A stretch of DNA of 64,000 bases from Rhizobium sp. P38BS-XIX (GCF_012641435.1 NZ_JABAIJ010000002.1:248001-312000), one strand, 5' to 3'. Positions 53,280 to 61,854 are shown, numbered from the stretch's first letter. Notes: generated from the letters alone by a model not told the origin. Translations and numbers: made by a program.

Positions 53280-56229
53280 GCGGCTCCTTTCCGGTCAGCG
53301 TCTTGTCCTCGATGCGCGCAAGATAGGTGGTGCGTGGCCGCGTGTTGGCGTCTTCGAGGAGCGCGTAATCGCGTGATCCGGCCTTGCGGCGACTGACGGC
53401 GGATTGCTCATCAGCAACATTGCCGAAGACGATCGCCTGGGTCGGACAGGCCTGCTGGCAGGCCGTGACGATCTCGCCGTCGCGGATCGGTCGTCCCTCC
53501 TTGTCCGCCGTGATGCGCGCCTCGGCTATTCGCTGGACACAGTAGGTGCATTTTTCCATGACCCCGCGACTTCTCACCGTCACGTCGGGATTGCGCATCG
53601 CCCTGATCGATTCCTGATCGTTGCCCGTGAAGTCGAACCAGTTGAACCGCCGCACCTTGTAGGGACAATAGGAGGAGCAGGTGCGCGTGCCGATGCAGCG
53701 GTTGTAGATCTGCAGGTTCAGCCCGTCGATCGAATGGACGGCGGCGTTGACCGGACAGCCCATCTCGCAGGGCGCCTGTTCGCAATGCATGCAGGGAACC
53801 GGCTGGAAATAGGATTCGGGTTCCTCGATCGGACCTTCATAATAGTGGTCGATGCGCAGCCAGTGCATCTGACGGCCCTCCGCCACCAGGTCCTTGCCCA
53901 CCACAGGGATGTTGTTTTCCGCCTGGCAGGCGGTAACGCAGGCATTGCAGCCGATACAGAGATCGAGATCGATCGACATGCCCCAGGAAGGATCGGATTT
54001 AGGCCGGTCCGGATAGAGGGATGGGGGTTCCAGCCTGTCAGCAGGCTTTGAGTTCGGATCTAGGTCCGCGACATCGGCCGTATGGATGAAATCGAAGCCG
54101 TCGATCGCCTGATGCAGCTGCGTCGTCGCCACGGCGATCTTATCGCCGGTTGCCTCCAGGGTGATACCCGATCGATGCCAAAGTTCATCCGAACGCCGCA
54201 GCGCGTAGGCGTCGTAGCCGAGGCCCGCAGCGAGCGAGCCCTTCATCCTTCGGCCGTAGCCGAGGGTCACCGCGATGGTATCGGCTTGCTGGCCAGGCAT
54301 GATCCAGATCGCGCCGGCAATCGAGTCGTCGCCTGCGGTCAATCGCACCTCGTCGCCGTTCTTCAGGCGCAATCGTGCGGCGAGCTGGTTGCTGACTTGG
54401 ATGATATTGCCCCAGGTGATCTTCGTCAGCGGCCGGGGCGTCTCCTGCGCCCAGGCATTTTCCGAGAGCGTTCCGTCCCAGACGCCGGCGTCCGGTCGGA
54501 TGACCAATGTCAGCTCACCGGCTTGATCGGGCGCGCGCGGGGGAATATCGCGATTGACGACGGATGGTGTCGTCAGCGGCAGGGCGGTGCCATCCACGAA
54601 GCCGCGGTTGAGGCTCTCGGTAAAGCGGCGGTCGAAATCCGTTCCCCATTCCGCCTGCCAGGTCTGGCGCACCGGATCGCGGTCTCCGGCGGCACTGCCG
54701 ATAAGATTTTCCATGACCGCATGCAGCGAACGCACGTCGTAGAAGGGACGGACGAGCGGCTGGATGAGGCTGACTGCGCCATCGACGGCGCGTGCGTCGC
54801 TCCAGCTTTCAAGTTCATGCTGCAGCGGCACATGCCAGTGACAGAGCGCGGCGGTTTCGTCGACATGCAGGCCCGCATGGATCCGGAAATCGACCGTCTG
54901 CAGCAGATCCTGAAAATCGAGATCGGCAGGGGCCATATAGGCGGGATCCGTACCGAGAACAGCCAGCGTCGACACCCGTCCTGCTTTGATATCCGCCGCC
55001 AGCACCGGCAACGATCGCCCCCCGTCCGGCGGTACCGCGAGGACCGGATCGGAAAAGCGCAAGGTGGTGCCGAGATTGCCGATCCTTTCGTTGAGCATCA
55101 CGCCAAGAGCCTGAGCCTGAACCGGATGATGCGCACCGACCAAAAGCAGCGATTTGCCGCGGGCAGCCTTGAGTGCGGCCGACGCGGCGTCGCACCATTG
55201 CCGCTCGCTATCCGAGAGGGGCTCGTCCGCCGGCATGTCCATGCCGAGACGGGTGCCCAATCCGCGCAGAAGGCGGTCCATCGCATTCACCGAAGCCGCC
55301 AACCGCCTGTCCGCCATCGAGCCTGTGGTGGACGGCGTCGGTTCGGCGACGAAGAGGCGGTTTTCGCCCTGCCGGCTTTGCCGCAGGCGGCGCCGATCCG
55401 CAAACAGCCGGGCATTGAGGGTCTGGCGCGGACCGTGGCCAAGAAAATCGTCGTCCAGGCTGACGATGGTTTCCGCCCTGTCGAATGCGGGATGAGGCTG
55501 GAAAGGCCGGCCGAAGATCTGCGCGGAGGCAGCGAGCTGCAGGTCGTTCGAGACCGGATGGCAGACATGCCAGCGGGCTTTCGGCCAGCGCTGCATCATC
55601 CCCGCAATCTGCCGGACGAGCGTCGGAGAGCTCACCGCCCCGGTCAGCAGCCGAAAACCGTCGCCTTGCACCTTGTCCAGCGCTGCGGCTCTTGCTGCCA
55701 TTTCGCTGTCGAAGGCGTTCCAGTCGGCAGGCTTGCCGTAGTGGAGCGGCTCCTGCGAGCGGCCGGGATCATAGAGGCCCAGAAGCGCGGCCTGGGTGAA
55801 GGCGTCGGTGGCGCCGAGGGAGGCCGGATGATCCGGATTGCCCTCCAGTTTGACGGGCCGACCGGTGAAGGTCTTGCCGAGCACCGGTTGGGCATAGCCG
55901 GCAAGCGCGACGGCGGTGGCATACCATTTCGCGATGCCGATGGTGACATTGTCAGGCGCATCGACGTAGGGCAGGGCGGTCTCGTCCGCTTCGCCCTTGC
56001 AGGCCGAAAGTCCCGCGAGAGCCAGGGAGGCACCCATGATCTTTAGGAGGGATCGCCGGTCGAGGGCGGGGACACGGCTGGAAAGGGCGGGAAATTCTTC
56101 ATCGAGATAGCGATTGAACAGAACCGTGTCGGCCAATTCATCCAAAGCGCGCCAGAACGACTTCCCCGCATTGCCGGCCAGCGCTTTGCGTATTTGATCC
56201 GCTGCCTTGTTGGATCGGACTTCGTTCAT
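53269..56229 (-). CDS. actB: Alternative Complex III iron-sulfur subunit ActB
   Basis: A 986-residue fusion. A twin-arginine lipoprotein signal (DRRSLLKIMGASLALAGLSA then C) is preceded by a 50-residue cytoplasmic leader. Then comes a molybdopterin-oxidoreductase-like domain (ActB1) that, as in other ACIII enzymes, is not expected to bind Mo, and a ferredoxin-like domain (ActB2) with cysteine groups CIGCNACVTACQAEN, CMHCEQAPCEMGCPVN, CIGTRTCSSYCPYK and CTYCVQRIAEAR/CQQACPTQ, enough for three 4Fe-4S and one 3Fe-4S cluster. ATG 56229 has AGGTGA upstream and follows the actA stop by 5 bases. Confidence 0.95.
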   Translation of the reverse strand: MNEVRSNKAADQIRKALAGNAGKSFWRALDELADTVLFNRYLDEEFPALSSRVPALDRRSLLKIMGASLALAGLSACKGEADETALPYVDAPDNVTIGIAKWYATAVALAGYAQPVLGKTFTGRPVKLEGNPDHPASLGATDAFTQAALLGLYDPGRSQEPLHYGKPADWNAFDSEMAARAAALDKVQGDGFRLLTGAVSSPTLVRQIAGMMQRWPKARWHVCHPVSNDLQLAASAQIFGRPFQPHPAFDRAETIVSLDDDFLGHGPRQTLNARLFADRRRLRQSRQGENRLFVAEPTPSTTGSMADRRLAASVNAMDRLLRGLGTRLGMDMPADEPLSDSERQWCDAASAALKAARGKSLLLVGAHHPVQAQALGVMLNERIGNLGTTLRFSDPVLAVPPDGGRSLPVLAADIKAGRVSTLAVLGTDPAYMAPADLDFQDLLQTVDFRIHAGLHVDETAALCHWHVPLQHELESWSDARAVDGAVSLIQPLVRPFYDVRSLHAVMENLIGSAAGDRDPVRQTWQAEWGTDFDRRFTESLNRGFVDGTALPLTTPSVVNRDIPPRAPDQAGELTLVIRPDAGVWDGTLSENAWAQETPRPLTKITWGNIIQVSNQLAARLRLKNGDEVRLTAGDDSIAGAIWIMPGQQADTIAVTLGYGRRMKGSLAAGLGYDAYALRRSDELWHRSGITLEATGDKIAVATTQLHQAIDGFDFIHTADVADLDPNSKPADRLEPPSLYPDRPKSDPSWGMSIDLDLCIGCNACVTACQAENNIPVVGKDLVAEGRQMHWLRIDHYYEGPIEEPESYFQPVPCMHCEQAPCEMGCPVNAAVHSIDGLNLQIYNRCIGTRTCSSYCPYKVRRFNWFDFTGNDQESIRAMRNPDVTVRSRGVMEKCTYCVQRIAEARITADKEGRPIRDGEIVTACQQACPTQAIVFGNVADEQSAVSRRKAGSRDYALLEDANTRPRTTYLARIEDKTLTGKEPRDD

Positions 56230-56234
56230 TCGGG

Positions 56235-56903
56235 TCACCTGTGACATATGTTGCATTGGGTGAGCTTGGCGGGCTCGATACCGTAGGTTTTCATCGCCAG
56301 CTCGCCGAAATCCTTGTGACGTTCGGGATGGGCATCCCAGTCGGACCAATCCATGCGTGTGACTTCAGCGGGTGGACGCAAGTTCGGCGCGGGATTGCGG
56401 TGGCAATCCAGGCACCATTGCATCTGGAAGGGCGCTGCCCGTGACATCAGCGGCATCTGATCGACGCGGCCGTGGCATGTCACACAGGGGACGCCGCGGG
56501 TCACATGGACTGAATGGTTGAAGTATACGTAGTCGGGCACGCGTGATACGCGGTTCCATTGCAGGGGCACGTTGGCCGCAAGGCTGTGCCGGATGGGTGC
56601 CAACATCGTCGCACCGGTCCAGATCTGCGAATGACAGCTCATGCAGATATGGGTTGCGGGCAGACCTGCATGCGCGCTGGTTTCCGTCGATGTGTGGCAG
56701 TAGCGACAGTCTATACCGAGGCCGGCTACATGGTGCTCGTGGCTGAAGGGGACGGGTTGGTCCCGTACCCAACCGACAAGAGTGCCATAACTGGAATCGG
56801 CGTAGCCGCCGACGAGTAGGACAACGAGAAAAATGCAGAGGAACGCAGCGAGCAGCGAAGCACGAAGTCGCGTGTCAGCGGAAGCCGTGAATATCTGCGC
56901 CAC
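56235..56903 (-). CDS. actA: Alternative Complex III pentahaem cytochrome ActA
   Basis: A 222-residue membrane-anchored cytochrome c with an N-terminal helix (ASLLAAFLCIFLVVLLVGGY) and five CxxCH haem motifs: CRYCH, CMSCH, CVTCH, CLDCH, CNICH. Distal histidines are plentiful (FSHEHHVAG, YFNHSVHVTRG). It is the first gene of the operon. Translation starts at GTG 56903 with AGAGG upstream, 35 bases from the general stress promoter -10. Confidence 0.95.
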   Translation of the reverse strand: MAQIFTASADTRLRASLLAAFLCIFLVVLLVGGYADSSYGTLVGWVRDQPVPFSHEHHVAGLGIDCRYCHTSTETSAHAGLPATHICMSCHSQIWTGATMLAPIRHSLAANVPLQWNRVSRVPDYVYFNHSVHVTRGVPCVTCHGRVDQMPLMSRAAPFQMQWCLDCHRNPAPNLRPPAEVTRMDWSDWDAHPERHKDFGELAMKTYGIEPAKLTQCNICHR

Positions 56904-56937
56904 TTTATGCCTCTAATCGCTACGTCAAACAACGTCT

Positions 56938-56962
56938 AACCTGAGGGGGTCGCAAATGTTCC
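56938..56962 (-). promoter_or_regulatory. Predicted EcfG/RpoE2 promoter of the ACIII-caa3 operon
   Basis: Minus-strand GGAAC-N16-GGTT. The -10 ends 35 bases before the actA start codon, a spacing like that of the mscL and DUF892 promoters in this window. No other promoter is evident in the gap. Confidence 0.65.
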
Positions 56963-57344
56963 TGTGCTGGATTGCTCATTATCATAACGCCGTGCTTATT
57001 GGCTGAGCGCATAGCGTTACTGATATAAGGGTCGTGCATCGGCATGGCCGCCCGACATGGCAGCCTAGAGAGGGCTCCGCTTGCACCTATTGCTTTGTTC
57101 TGTCGACTGCGTGAGGGATTCAGGACGCGCCCTTCGCTACTTTGTGAATAGGCCGCTCCCAAGTTCATCGCACCACTAGTGTCAGCCTTGTTCTGCGACG
57201 CTTTCCTGATTTCTTTGGCAGGACACTGCTCCTGATCAAAAACGCGTTCTGTACGTGGGGCGATCGCGAATAATTGGCGTCTCGCATGTAAGCGGCCGCA
57301 GCTTGTGGCTGGCGACATCGCACCATCCGTGTGCGCTCGCGAAA

Positions 57345-57369
57345 GGAACCGGGGATTGCGATCGACGTT
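57345..57369 (+). promoter_or_regulatory. Predicted EcfG/RpoE2 promoter of topoisomerase IB
   Basis: GGAAC-N16-CGTT, a perfect match. The -10 ends only 8 bases before the ATG at 57378, which implies a leaderless or near-leaderless mRNA. Confidence 0.7.
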
Positions 57370-57377
57370 ATCCCGCC

Positions 57378-58448
57378 ATGAACCAGATCGTGACCCAACT
57401 CGACACGCTTGCCGCTGAGGCGAAGCTCTCCTCAGGCCTTGTCTATGTTTCCGGACTTGAGACCGGTATTACCCGAAGGATCGGCAAGAACGGGTTTTTA
57501 TATTATCAACCCGATGGACGCCGTATCACGGAGGCGCCGGAGATCGCCCGTCTCAATGCGTTGGCCATTCCGCCGGCCTATACCGATGTCGTCATATCGA
57601 CTAACCCATTCTCTCATCTCCAGGCGATCGGTACAGATGCCCGCGGACGCCGACAGTATCGCTATCATCCTGGTTGGCACGCCGAGCGGGGCAAAGCAAA
57701 GTTTGAGCGGCTCGTAGAATTCGCGGACAGACTGCCCGATCTCCGGGAGAAGGTCGATATCGACCTTCGTTCCCGTGGGCTCAAAATGGACAAGGCGCTG
57801 GCAACCGTGGTCTGGATGCTGGACAACCTCTATATCCGGATTGGGAATGCGGCCTATGCAGAAAGCAACAAGTCTTACGGTCTGACAACCCTTCGCAATC
57901 GCCATGTCCAAGTCGAAGGCGGGAACATCAAGTTTCGATTCAAGGGTAAGTCAGGCAAGGAATGGAATCTCGCCCATAGCGACAGGCGCATCGCGAACGT
58001 CGTGCGAAGGCTCCAGGAACTGCCAGGCCAGCACCTCTTCCAATATGTCTGCGACGATGGCGAACGCCGTCAGGTTTCATCGCACGACGTGAACGCTTAC
58101 ATCCGAGATGTGACCGGTGAAGACTTCAGCTCCAGGCAATTCCGCACGTGGGGCGCGACCTGTATGGCCGTCGATCTGCTGTCCGGGCTCGACGTCGCGG
58201 CGACTAAACGAGAGTTGGCAAGACAGCTTAACGAGGCAATCGATTCCGTTGCCGCGAGGCTGGTAAACACCCGGTCCGTCTGCCGGTCCTCCTATATACA
58301 TCCGGCAGTCTTCGAGGATTTCGAAGTTGGGAAGCTTCGGCAGGTCAGCAAGCTGAAATCGAAAAGTGAGCGGCTTCTAAAATGGATGGATGACGAGGAA
58401 GTCCGGGTGCGCCAGTGGCTCAAAAAGCGGGCGTCGTTACAATCATAG
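57378..58448 (+). CDS. DNA topoisomerase IB
   Basis: A 356-residue poxvirus-like type IB topoisomerase, which relaxes DNA through a 3'-phosphotyrosyl nick. Visible parts: N-terminal TGITRRIGKNGFLYYQPDGR; YRYHPGWHAERGKAKFERLV; the catalytic core with SYGLTTLRNRHVQVEGGNIK (Arg), FKGKSGKEWN (Lys), SSRQFRTWGATCMA and the nucleophile Tyr near residue 306 in CRSSYIHPAV. All catalytic residues seem present. The ATG at 57378 is the family start but lacks a ribosome site, in line with the promoter lying directly in front of it. Confidence 0.95.
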   Translation: MNQIVTQLDTLAAEAKLSSGLVYVSGLETGITRRIGKNGFLYYQPDGRRITEAPEIARLNALAIPPAYTDVVISTNPFSHLQAIGTDARGRRQYRYHPGWHAERGKAKFERLVEFADRLPDLREKVDIDLRSRGLKMDKALATVVWMLDNLYIRIGNAAYAESNKSYGLTTLRNRHVQVEGGNIKFRFKGKSGKEWNLAHSDRRIANVVRRLQELPGQHLFQYVCDDGERRQVSSHDVNAYIRDVTGEDFSSRQFRTWGATCMAVDLLSGLDVAATKRELARQLNEAIDSVAARLVNTRSVCRSSYIHPAVFEDFEVGKLRQVSKLKSKSERLLKWMDDEEVRVRQWLKKRASLQS

Positions 58449-58473
58449 GCTTCCGGGGCATAGGCTTCCGGGG
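58444..58473. repeat. 15-bp tandem duplication at the end of topoisomerase IB
   Basis: cataggcttccgggg occurs twice in a row (58444-58458, 58459-58473). The first copy contains the stop codon TAG. Probably slippage. Confidence 0.8.
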
Positions 58474-58550
58474 TCCCCATATTTGTCGCTCTCGAGCGCG
58501 GAACCTTCGAAACCTCTGACCGGGCGGTGCAGATCCGCTGTGCCTTCCGC

Positions 58551-58835
58551 CTACTCCCTGTCCACGTTCATGGACGTCATGAGATCGTGCTCGAGCGCGG
58601 TCCGGTCTTTTGCGGCCCATGTCGTCAAATCGGCATTATCGCCTTCGTCGCCATCGCGTTTGAACAAGTCGACGACGTCCTCGCGCGTATCTCCCTGCTT
58701 GGAATGGTAATGCTTGGTCAGGTCGTCAGCGCTCACCTTCTTATCGGCATTAGCACTCTCCGCTAAGAGCAACTTGTCGCGGTCGGCATCGCGGCCTTCC
58801 TGGCGGCCGGAACCAACGCCCCTTAGCCGTCCCAT
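58551..58835 (-). CDS. Small hypothetical protein
   Basis: A 94-residue, very hydrophilic protein (GRQEGRDADRDKLLLAESAN, KKVSADDLTKHYHSKQGDTR, EDVVDLFKRDGDEGDNADLT). No family recognised. The start is uncertain; no strong ribosome site. It overlaps the end of a decayed frame upstream. Confidence 0.45.
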   Translation of the reverse strand: MGRLRGVGSGRQEGRDADRDKLLLAESANADKKVSADDLTKHYHSKQGDTREDVVDLFKRDGDEGDNADLTTWAAKDRTALEHDLMTSMNVDRE

Positions 58836-59000
58836 GTGCTGACGTGAGCGGTTATCGCCTGCTGGGCGAAGATCTTTGTTACGGCCTCCCTGGCGCGCTC
58901 GGCGGTGAGCTCACTGAATTCTATCTCGCCATGTCGGAGGGCGCGGCTTCGATAGTGAAGTCTTCGGTCTTCAGCGACACCCAGAACGGATTTTATTGGG
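58823..59000 (-). pseudogene. Decayed small gene
   Basis: In minus frames one can read FWVSLKTEDFTIEAAPSDMA, then after a one-base loss near 58923 IEFSELTAERAREAVTKIFA and QQAITAHVSTWDG ending at TAA 58823. Upstream there are two stops in frame (before PFWVSLK). Family unknown. The lesions make it a pseudogene. Confidence 0.5.
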
Positions 59001-59054
59001 AATGCTCCTATGGGCGAGGTGGAGCACCCTCAATCTTCGCCGGCTGCGGTGACT

Positions 59055-59351
59055 TCAGGCAGGTGGAGACCAGTCGCCTGCGCGACGTTCCTTTGTGGCG
59101 AGCTTGTCGTCGGACAACGCAAAGAAAGGGTTGGCGGCGAACGCCCAGCCCGCAAGGATCGTCGCCAGTCCGAGCTTTACTGAAGCAAGTATCAAGGCGT
59201 CGACTGCCCGCGTTGTGACCTGAAGGGGATCTCTGTGATCCGAAGGGTCAGGCGTTATGTCCGCAGGCGCTGGAATCGCGGACGAGCCGTCGTTGACGTC
59301 CGACTCGATGATGCCCACGGGGATCGGCGTTCCAATGGGGGTGTCTGCCAT
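59055..59351 (-). CDS. Small single-span membrane protein
   Basis: A 98-residue protein: a Pro/Asp-rich N-terminus (ADTPIGTPIPVGIIESDVND), a helix VDALILASVKLGLATILAGW and a charged tail (ALSDDKLATKERRAGDWSPP). AAGGAG precedes the ATG at 59351, and a general stress promoter lies at 59386-59410. Family not recognised. Confidence 0.7.
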   Translation of the reverse strand: MADTPIGTPIPVGIIESDVNDGSSAIPAPADITPDPSDHRDPLQVTTRAVDALILASVKLGLATILAGWAFAANPFFALSDDKLATKERRAGDWSPPA

Positions 59352-59385
59352 ACTTCGTCTCCTTCGCTTGAGCGTGTTTCGAACG

Positions 59386-59410
59386 AACCGACGAGCGCAT
59401 TACTTGTTCC
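59386..59410 (-). promoter_or_regulatory. Predicted EcfG/RpoE2 promoter
   Basis: Minus-strand GGAAC-N16-GGTT; the -10 lies 35 bases before the start at 59351. Confidence 0.65.
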
Positions 59411-60457
59411 TCATCTTTTGTTGCGACGCAGCAAATGCGTTCCCTTGGCCAAAAGCACGTCAGGCGTGCATCAACCTTGTTCAATTCCGGATCGAGAACC
59501 GATGCCGCGGCACTAAAGCAGGCCGTAATCGGCTGGCATCGCGCGAAGAGCGAGATCGCCTTTCTGGAGGTAATCGGGAGGCGAGCGTCGTTCTCCGTGA
59601 CGAAAACCCTTTGCCCGCACGGACGACCCGATAATGACCGTGTTGACAGTTCCACCTCCTGATCAGCTTCATGTCGTTCTTGCCTCGTTTCGCAATACCA
59701 CGCGGTCGATGCCGGCGCGGCAAAGATAGAACGCTGCAAAATCAAGGTCAGCTTTCACGACCAAATCCTCCGTAGAGCGAGATGTAATGGGGACGCCGAA
59801 ACTCGCGCGCGCTCGTCAGCCCCTATCGGAGACTGCAACGCAAGATCAGGGTTCGAGAAAATCAAGGTTTAAGAGGGCATTCGAAAAATTTCTGGAACCG
59901 GCTGGATGGGCCATGGCCCAGACAGTCGGTCGCATATGCGCGCCACACACAGATCCGATAACGGTGCAGACCCGTTCGCCGGGCGCTGTCGGTCCCGGTT
60001 TCTGGCTTATGCCAGCGCTATGCTAAACCTCCTGCGGCAACGCCGTTAAACCGGTCTTACGGGAGGCGAACTGCTTGTGCGGTTCCCGCTGCAGCTGGTA
60101 CGCCCTTTGATCCTATGGGACATGACGTCCCAGTTCAATGCGAGCCGAGAGCAAGATGCGTATACGGCGTCGCGCGTCGACAGCGCCAAGGAACTCAGCG
60201 ATCGCATCAGCACAGAAGACGGTGCGTCCGTATGAAGCGCGTCCCCGCGTTCGGCGTCCGCGATAGCGACGGGCCATTGCCTGAAACTGGTCTGCCTGAT
60301 GTTGCTGCACACGATCGCAAGCGTTTTACGGCGAGCACAATCCCCGACATCCTGAAAAAAAGCACAGCATGGCAGGACTACTGCGACGGCCAGCGTCCAC
60401 TCAAGCCGGCCATCAGGCGGCTTTCGAGATCTCGCAAGGTCGGCGCGTGATCCGATA
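59411..60457. other. Stretch without a supported gene
   Basis: About 1,050 bases. A minus-strand frame contains VLDPELNKVDARL, similar to the small protein at 13806, but without a clear start. A plus-strand frame near 60124-60234 (TSQFNASREQDAYTASRVDS) looks coding-like but is not identifiable. No feature is supported with confidence. Confidence 0.35.
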
Positions 60458-60841
60458 TCACGGCCGATCCTCGTCGAACTGTTCCGCACCCTCAATCGGC
60501 GCGAGCCATGGCTCGCGACGCTTTACCCAAAGCTCGTAGACCGGGACCAGATCCGTTGGAGCATCACTCAGGCTCCCAAGCTTGATCTCGGCCTCTGTCT
60601 CGCTATAAGCGAACAGGCGCGAGCCACAGGAAGGACAGAACCTTCGACCTTCGAACATCGTCGTCTCACCCGCGGTGGTGAACTGGTCTGCGGGCCAGAT
60701 ACCAAAATAGGTGAAAGCCGATCCGCTCTCGACCCGGCAATCCGTACAGTGACATATGCCAATCCGTGTGGGATTGCCTTTTACGACGAAGGAAACCCGG
60801 CCGCATCGGCATGAACCTTGTCGTTCGCTCATGACCGGCAT
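60458..60841 (-). CDS. GFA/CENP-V zinc-fold protein
   Basis: A 127-residue protein of the glutathione-dependent formaldehyde-activating (GFA) superfamily. Zinc cysteines: GSCRCGRVSF, GICHCTDCRVESG and RRFCPSCGSRLFAYSE. Members bind zinc; true formaldehyde activation is proven for few, so the substrate is unknown. The ATG at 60841 lies 2 bases past the SDR stop and uses GGAGG within the SDR end, so the two are co-translated. Confidence 0.88.
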   Translation of the reverse strand: MPVMSERQGSCRCGRVSFVVKGNPTRIGICHCTDCRVESGSAFTYFGIWPADQFTTAGETTMFEGRRFCPSCGSRLFAYSETEAEIKLGSLSDAPTDLVPVYELWVKRREPWLAPIEGAEQFDEDRP

Positions 60842-60843
60842 CT

Positions 60844-61803
60844 TCAATATCCTCCGACGATCGGCAAGATCTCGCCAGTAATGTAGCTCGAGCACTGTGG
60901 TGACGCGAGGAAGACGTAGGCCGGCGCAATTTCCTCAGGTTGAGCCGGACGTTTCATCGGCGTGCCCGAGCCAAACTCGGCAACCTTTTCGGACTCCTTT
61001 TCGCTCGGATTGAGCGGTGACCAGACAGGCCCCGGAGCAATGCAATTCACGCGGATGCCCTTGGGGATGAGCTGCGATGCGAGTGATTTTGTGAAGGCGT
61101 GGATGCCGCCCTTGGTCATGGAGTAATCGAGCAGTGTCTTTTCGCCGTCAAAGCCGGTGACAGAACCGGTATTGACGATCGCAGCGCCGTTCTTGAGGTG
61201 CGGAACGGCGGCGCGCGCCATATGAAAATAGCCGTAAAGATTCGTCTTCAACGTCTCGTCGAAATGATCCTCGGTCAAATCCGCGATGGCGTATGTGTGG
61301 ACCTGGAACGCCGAATTGTTCACAAGGACGTCGAGCTTGCCGAATTCGGAGACAGTTCGTTCGACGGCGTCGCGGCAGAAAGCAGATTCTTTCACATCGC
61401 CTTTGATCACAAGGCAGCGGCGACCTTCCTTCTGGACGGCGGCAGCCGTCTCCTCAGCATCTTCATCCTCGTCAAGGTGGACGATCGCGATATCGGCGCC
61501 CTCCCGGGCAAACAGAACCGCCACGGATCGTCCAATACCGCTGTCGCCGCCGGTGATGAGCGCTATCTTGTCCTTCAGCTTGGCCGAACCGACGTAGTAA
61601 GGCGCGTCATACATGGTCGCCGGAACAAGCGTCGCCTCGTCACCGGGCTTGTCCTGATGCTGTTCCGGAAATGGCGGTTCGGGATATCGACGGGCGCCAG
61701 CCTGCATGGCACGCGCCACGAGAGAGGCCTCCCGCTGATCCGCCTCGGCGACCTGTTCCTGGATTTCGCGTTGCTTTGCTGCGGTGAATGCTGCGGTCAT
61801 CAT
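60844..61803 (-). CDS. Short-chain dehydrogenase (YghA/YhxC-like)
   Basis: A 319-residue SDR of the longer YghA/YhxC group, which carries an N-terminal extension (RRYPEPPFPEQHQDKPGDEA) before the Rossmann fold. Motifs: KIALITGGDSGIGRSVAVLF, DVLVNNSAFQ (NNS in place of NNAG, common in this group), TGSVTGFDG and YSMTKGGIHAF (YxxxK). ATG 61803 is preferred to 61818 because GGAG lies 5 bases before it and the predicted promoter would leave almost no leader for the upstream codon. These SDRs are often stress-induced; the substrate is unknown. The GFA gene follows directly. Confidence 0.93.
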   Translation of the reverse strand: MMTAAFTAAKQREIQEQVAEADQREASLVARAMQAGARRYPEPPFPEQHQDKPGDEATLVPATMYDAPYYVGSAKLKDKIALITGGDSGIGRSVAVLFAREGADIAIVHLDEDEDAEETAAAVQKEGRRCLVIKGDVKESAFCRDAVERTVSEFGKLDVLVNNSAFQVHTYAIADLTEDHFDETLKTNLYGYFHMARAAVPHLKNGAAIVNTGSVTGFDGEKTLLDYSMTKGGIHAFTKSLASQLIPKGIRVNCIAPGPVWSPLNPSEKESEKVAEFGSGTPMKRPAQPEEIAPAYVFLASPQCSSYITGEILPIVGGY

Positions 61804-61829
61804 GCTGTCTCCATCCATTTGAGGACAAT

Positions 61830-61854
61830 AAGCGCGCAGACGCCAACAAGTTCC
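61830..61854 (-). promoter_or_regulatory. Possible EcfG/RpoE2 promoter of the SDR-GFA pair
   Basis: Minus-strand GGAAC-N16-GCTT. It fits the GGAAC-N18-TT form but has C in place of the -10 G. It lies 27 bases before ATG 61803. Confidence 0.4.

Noticed and set aside
52086..53396. 436-codon open frame on plus opposite actC
   Set aside because: Antisense shadow of an NrfD-like membrane protein; strongly charged, repeat-free, no family.
54082..56046. 654-codon open frame on plus opposite actB
   Set aside because: Antisense to conserved ActB with all its Fe-S cysteines; no domain recognisable.
59248..59745. 165-codon minus frame overlapping the 98-residue membrane protein
   Set aside because: It spans a strong predicted promoter and part of a better gene; only a short DPELN motif is notable.
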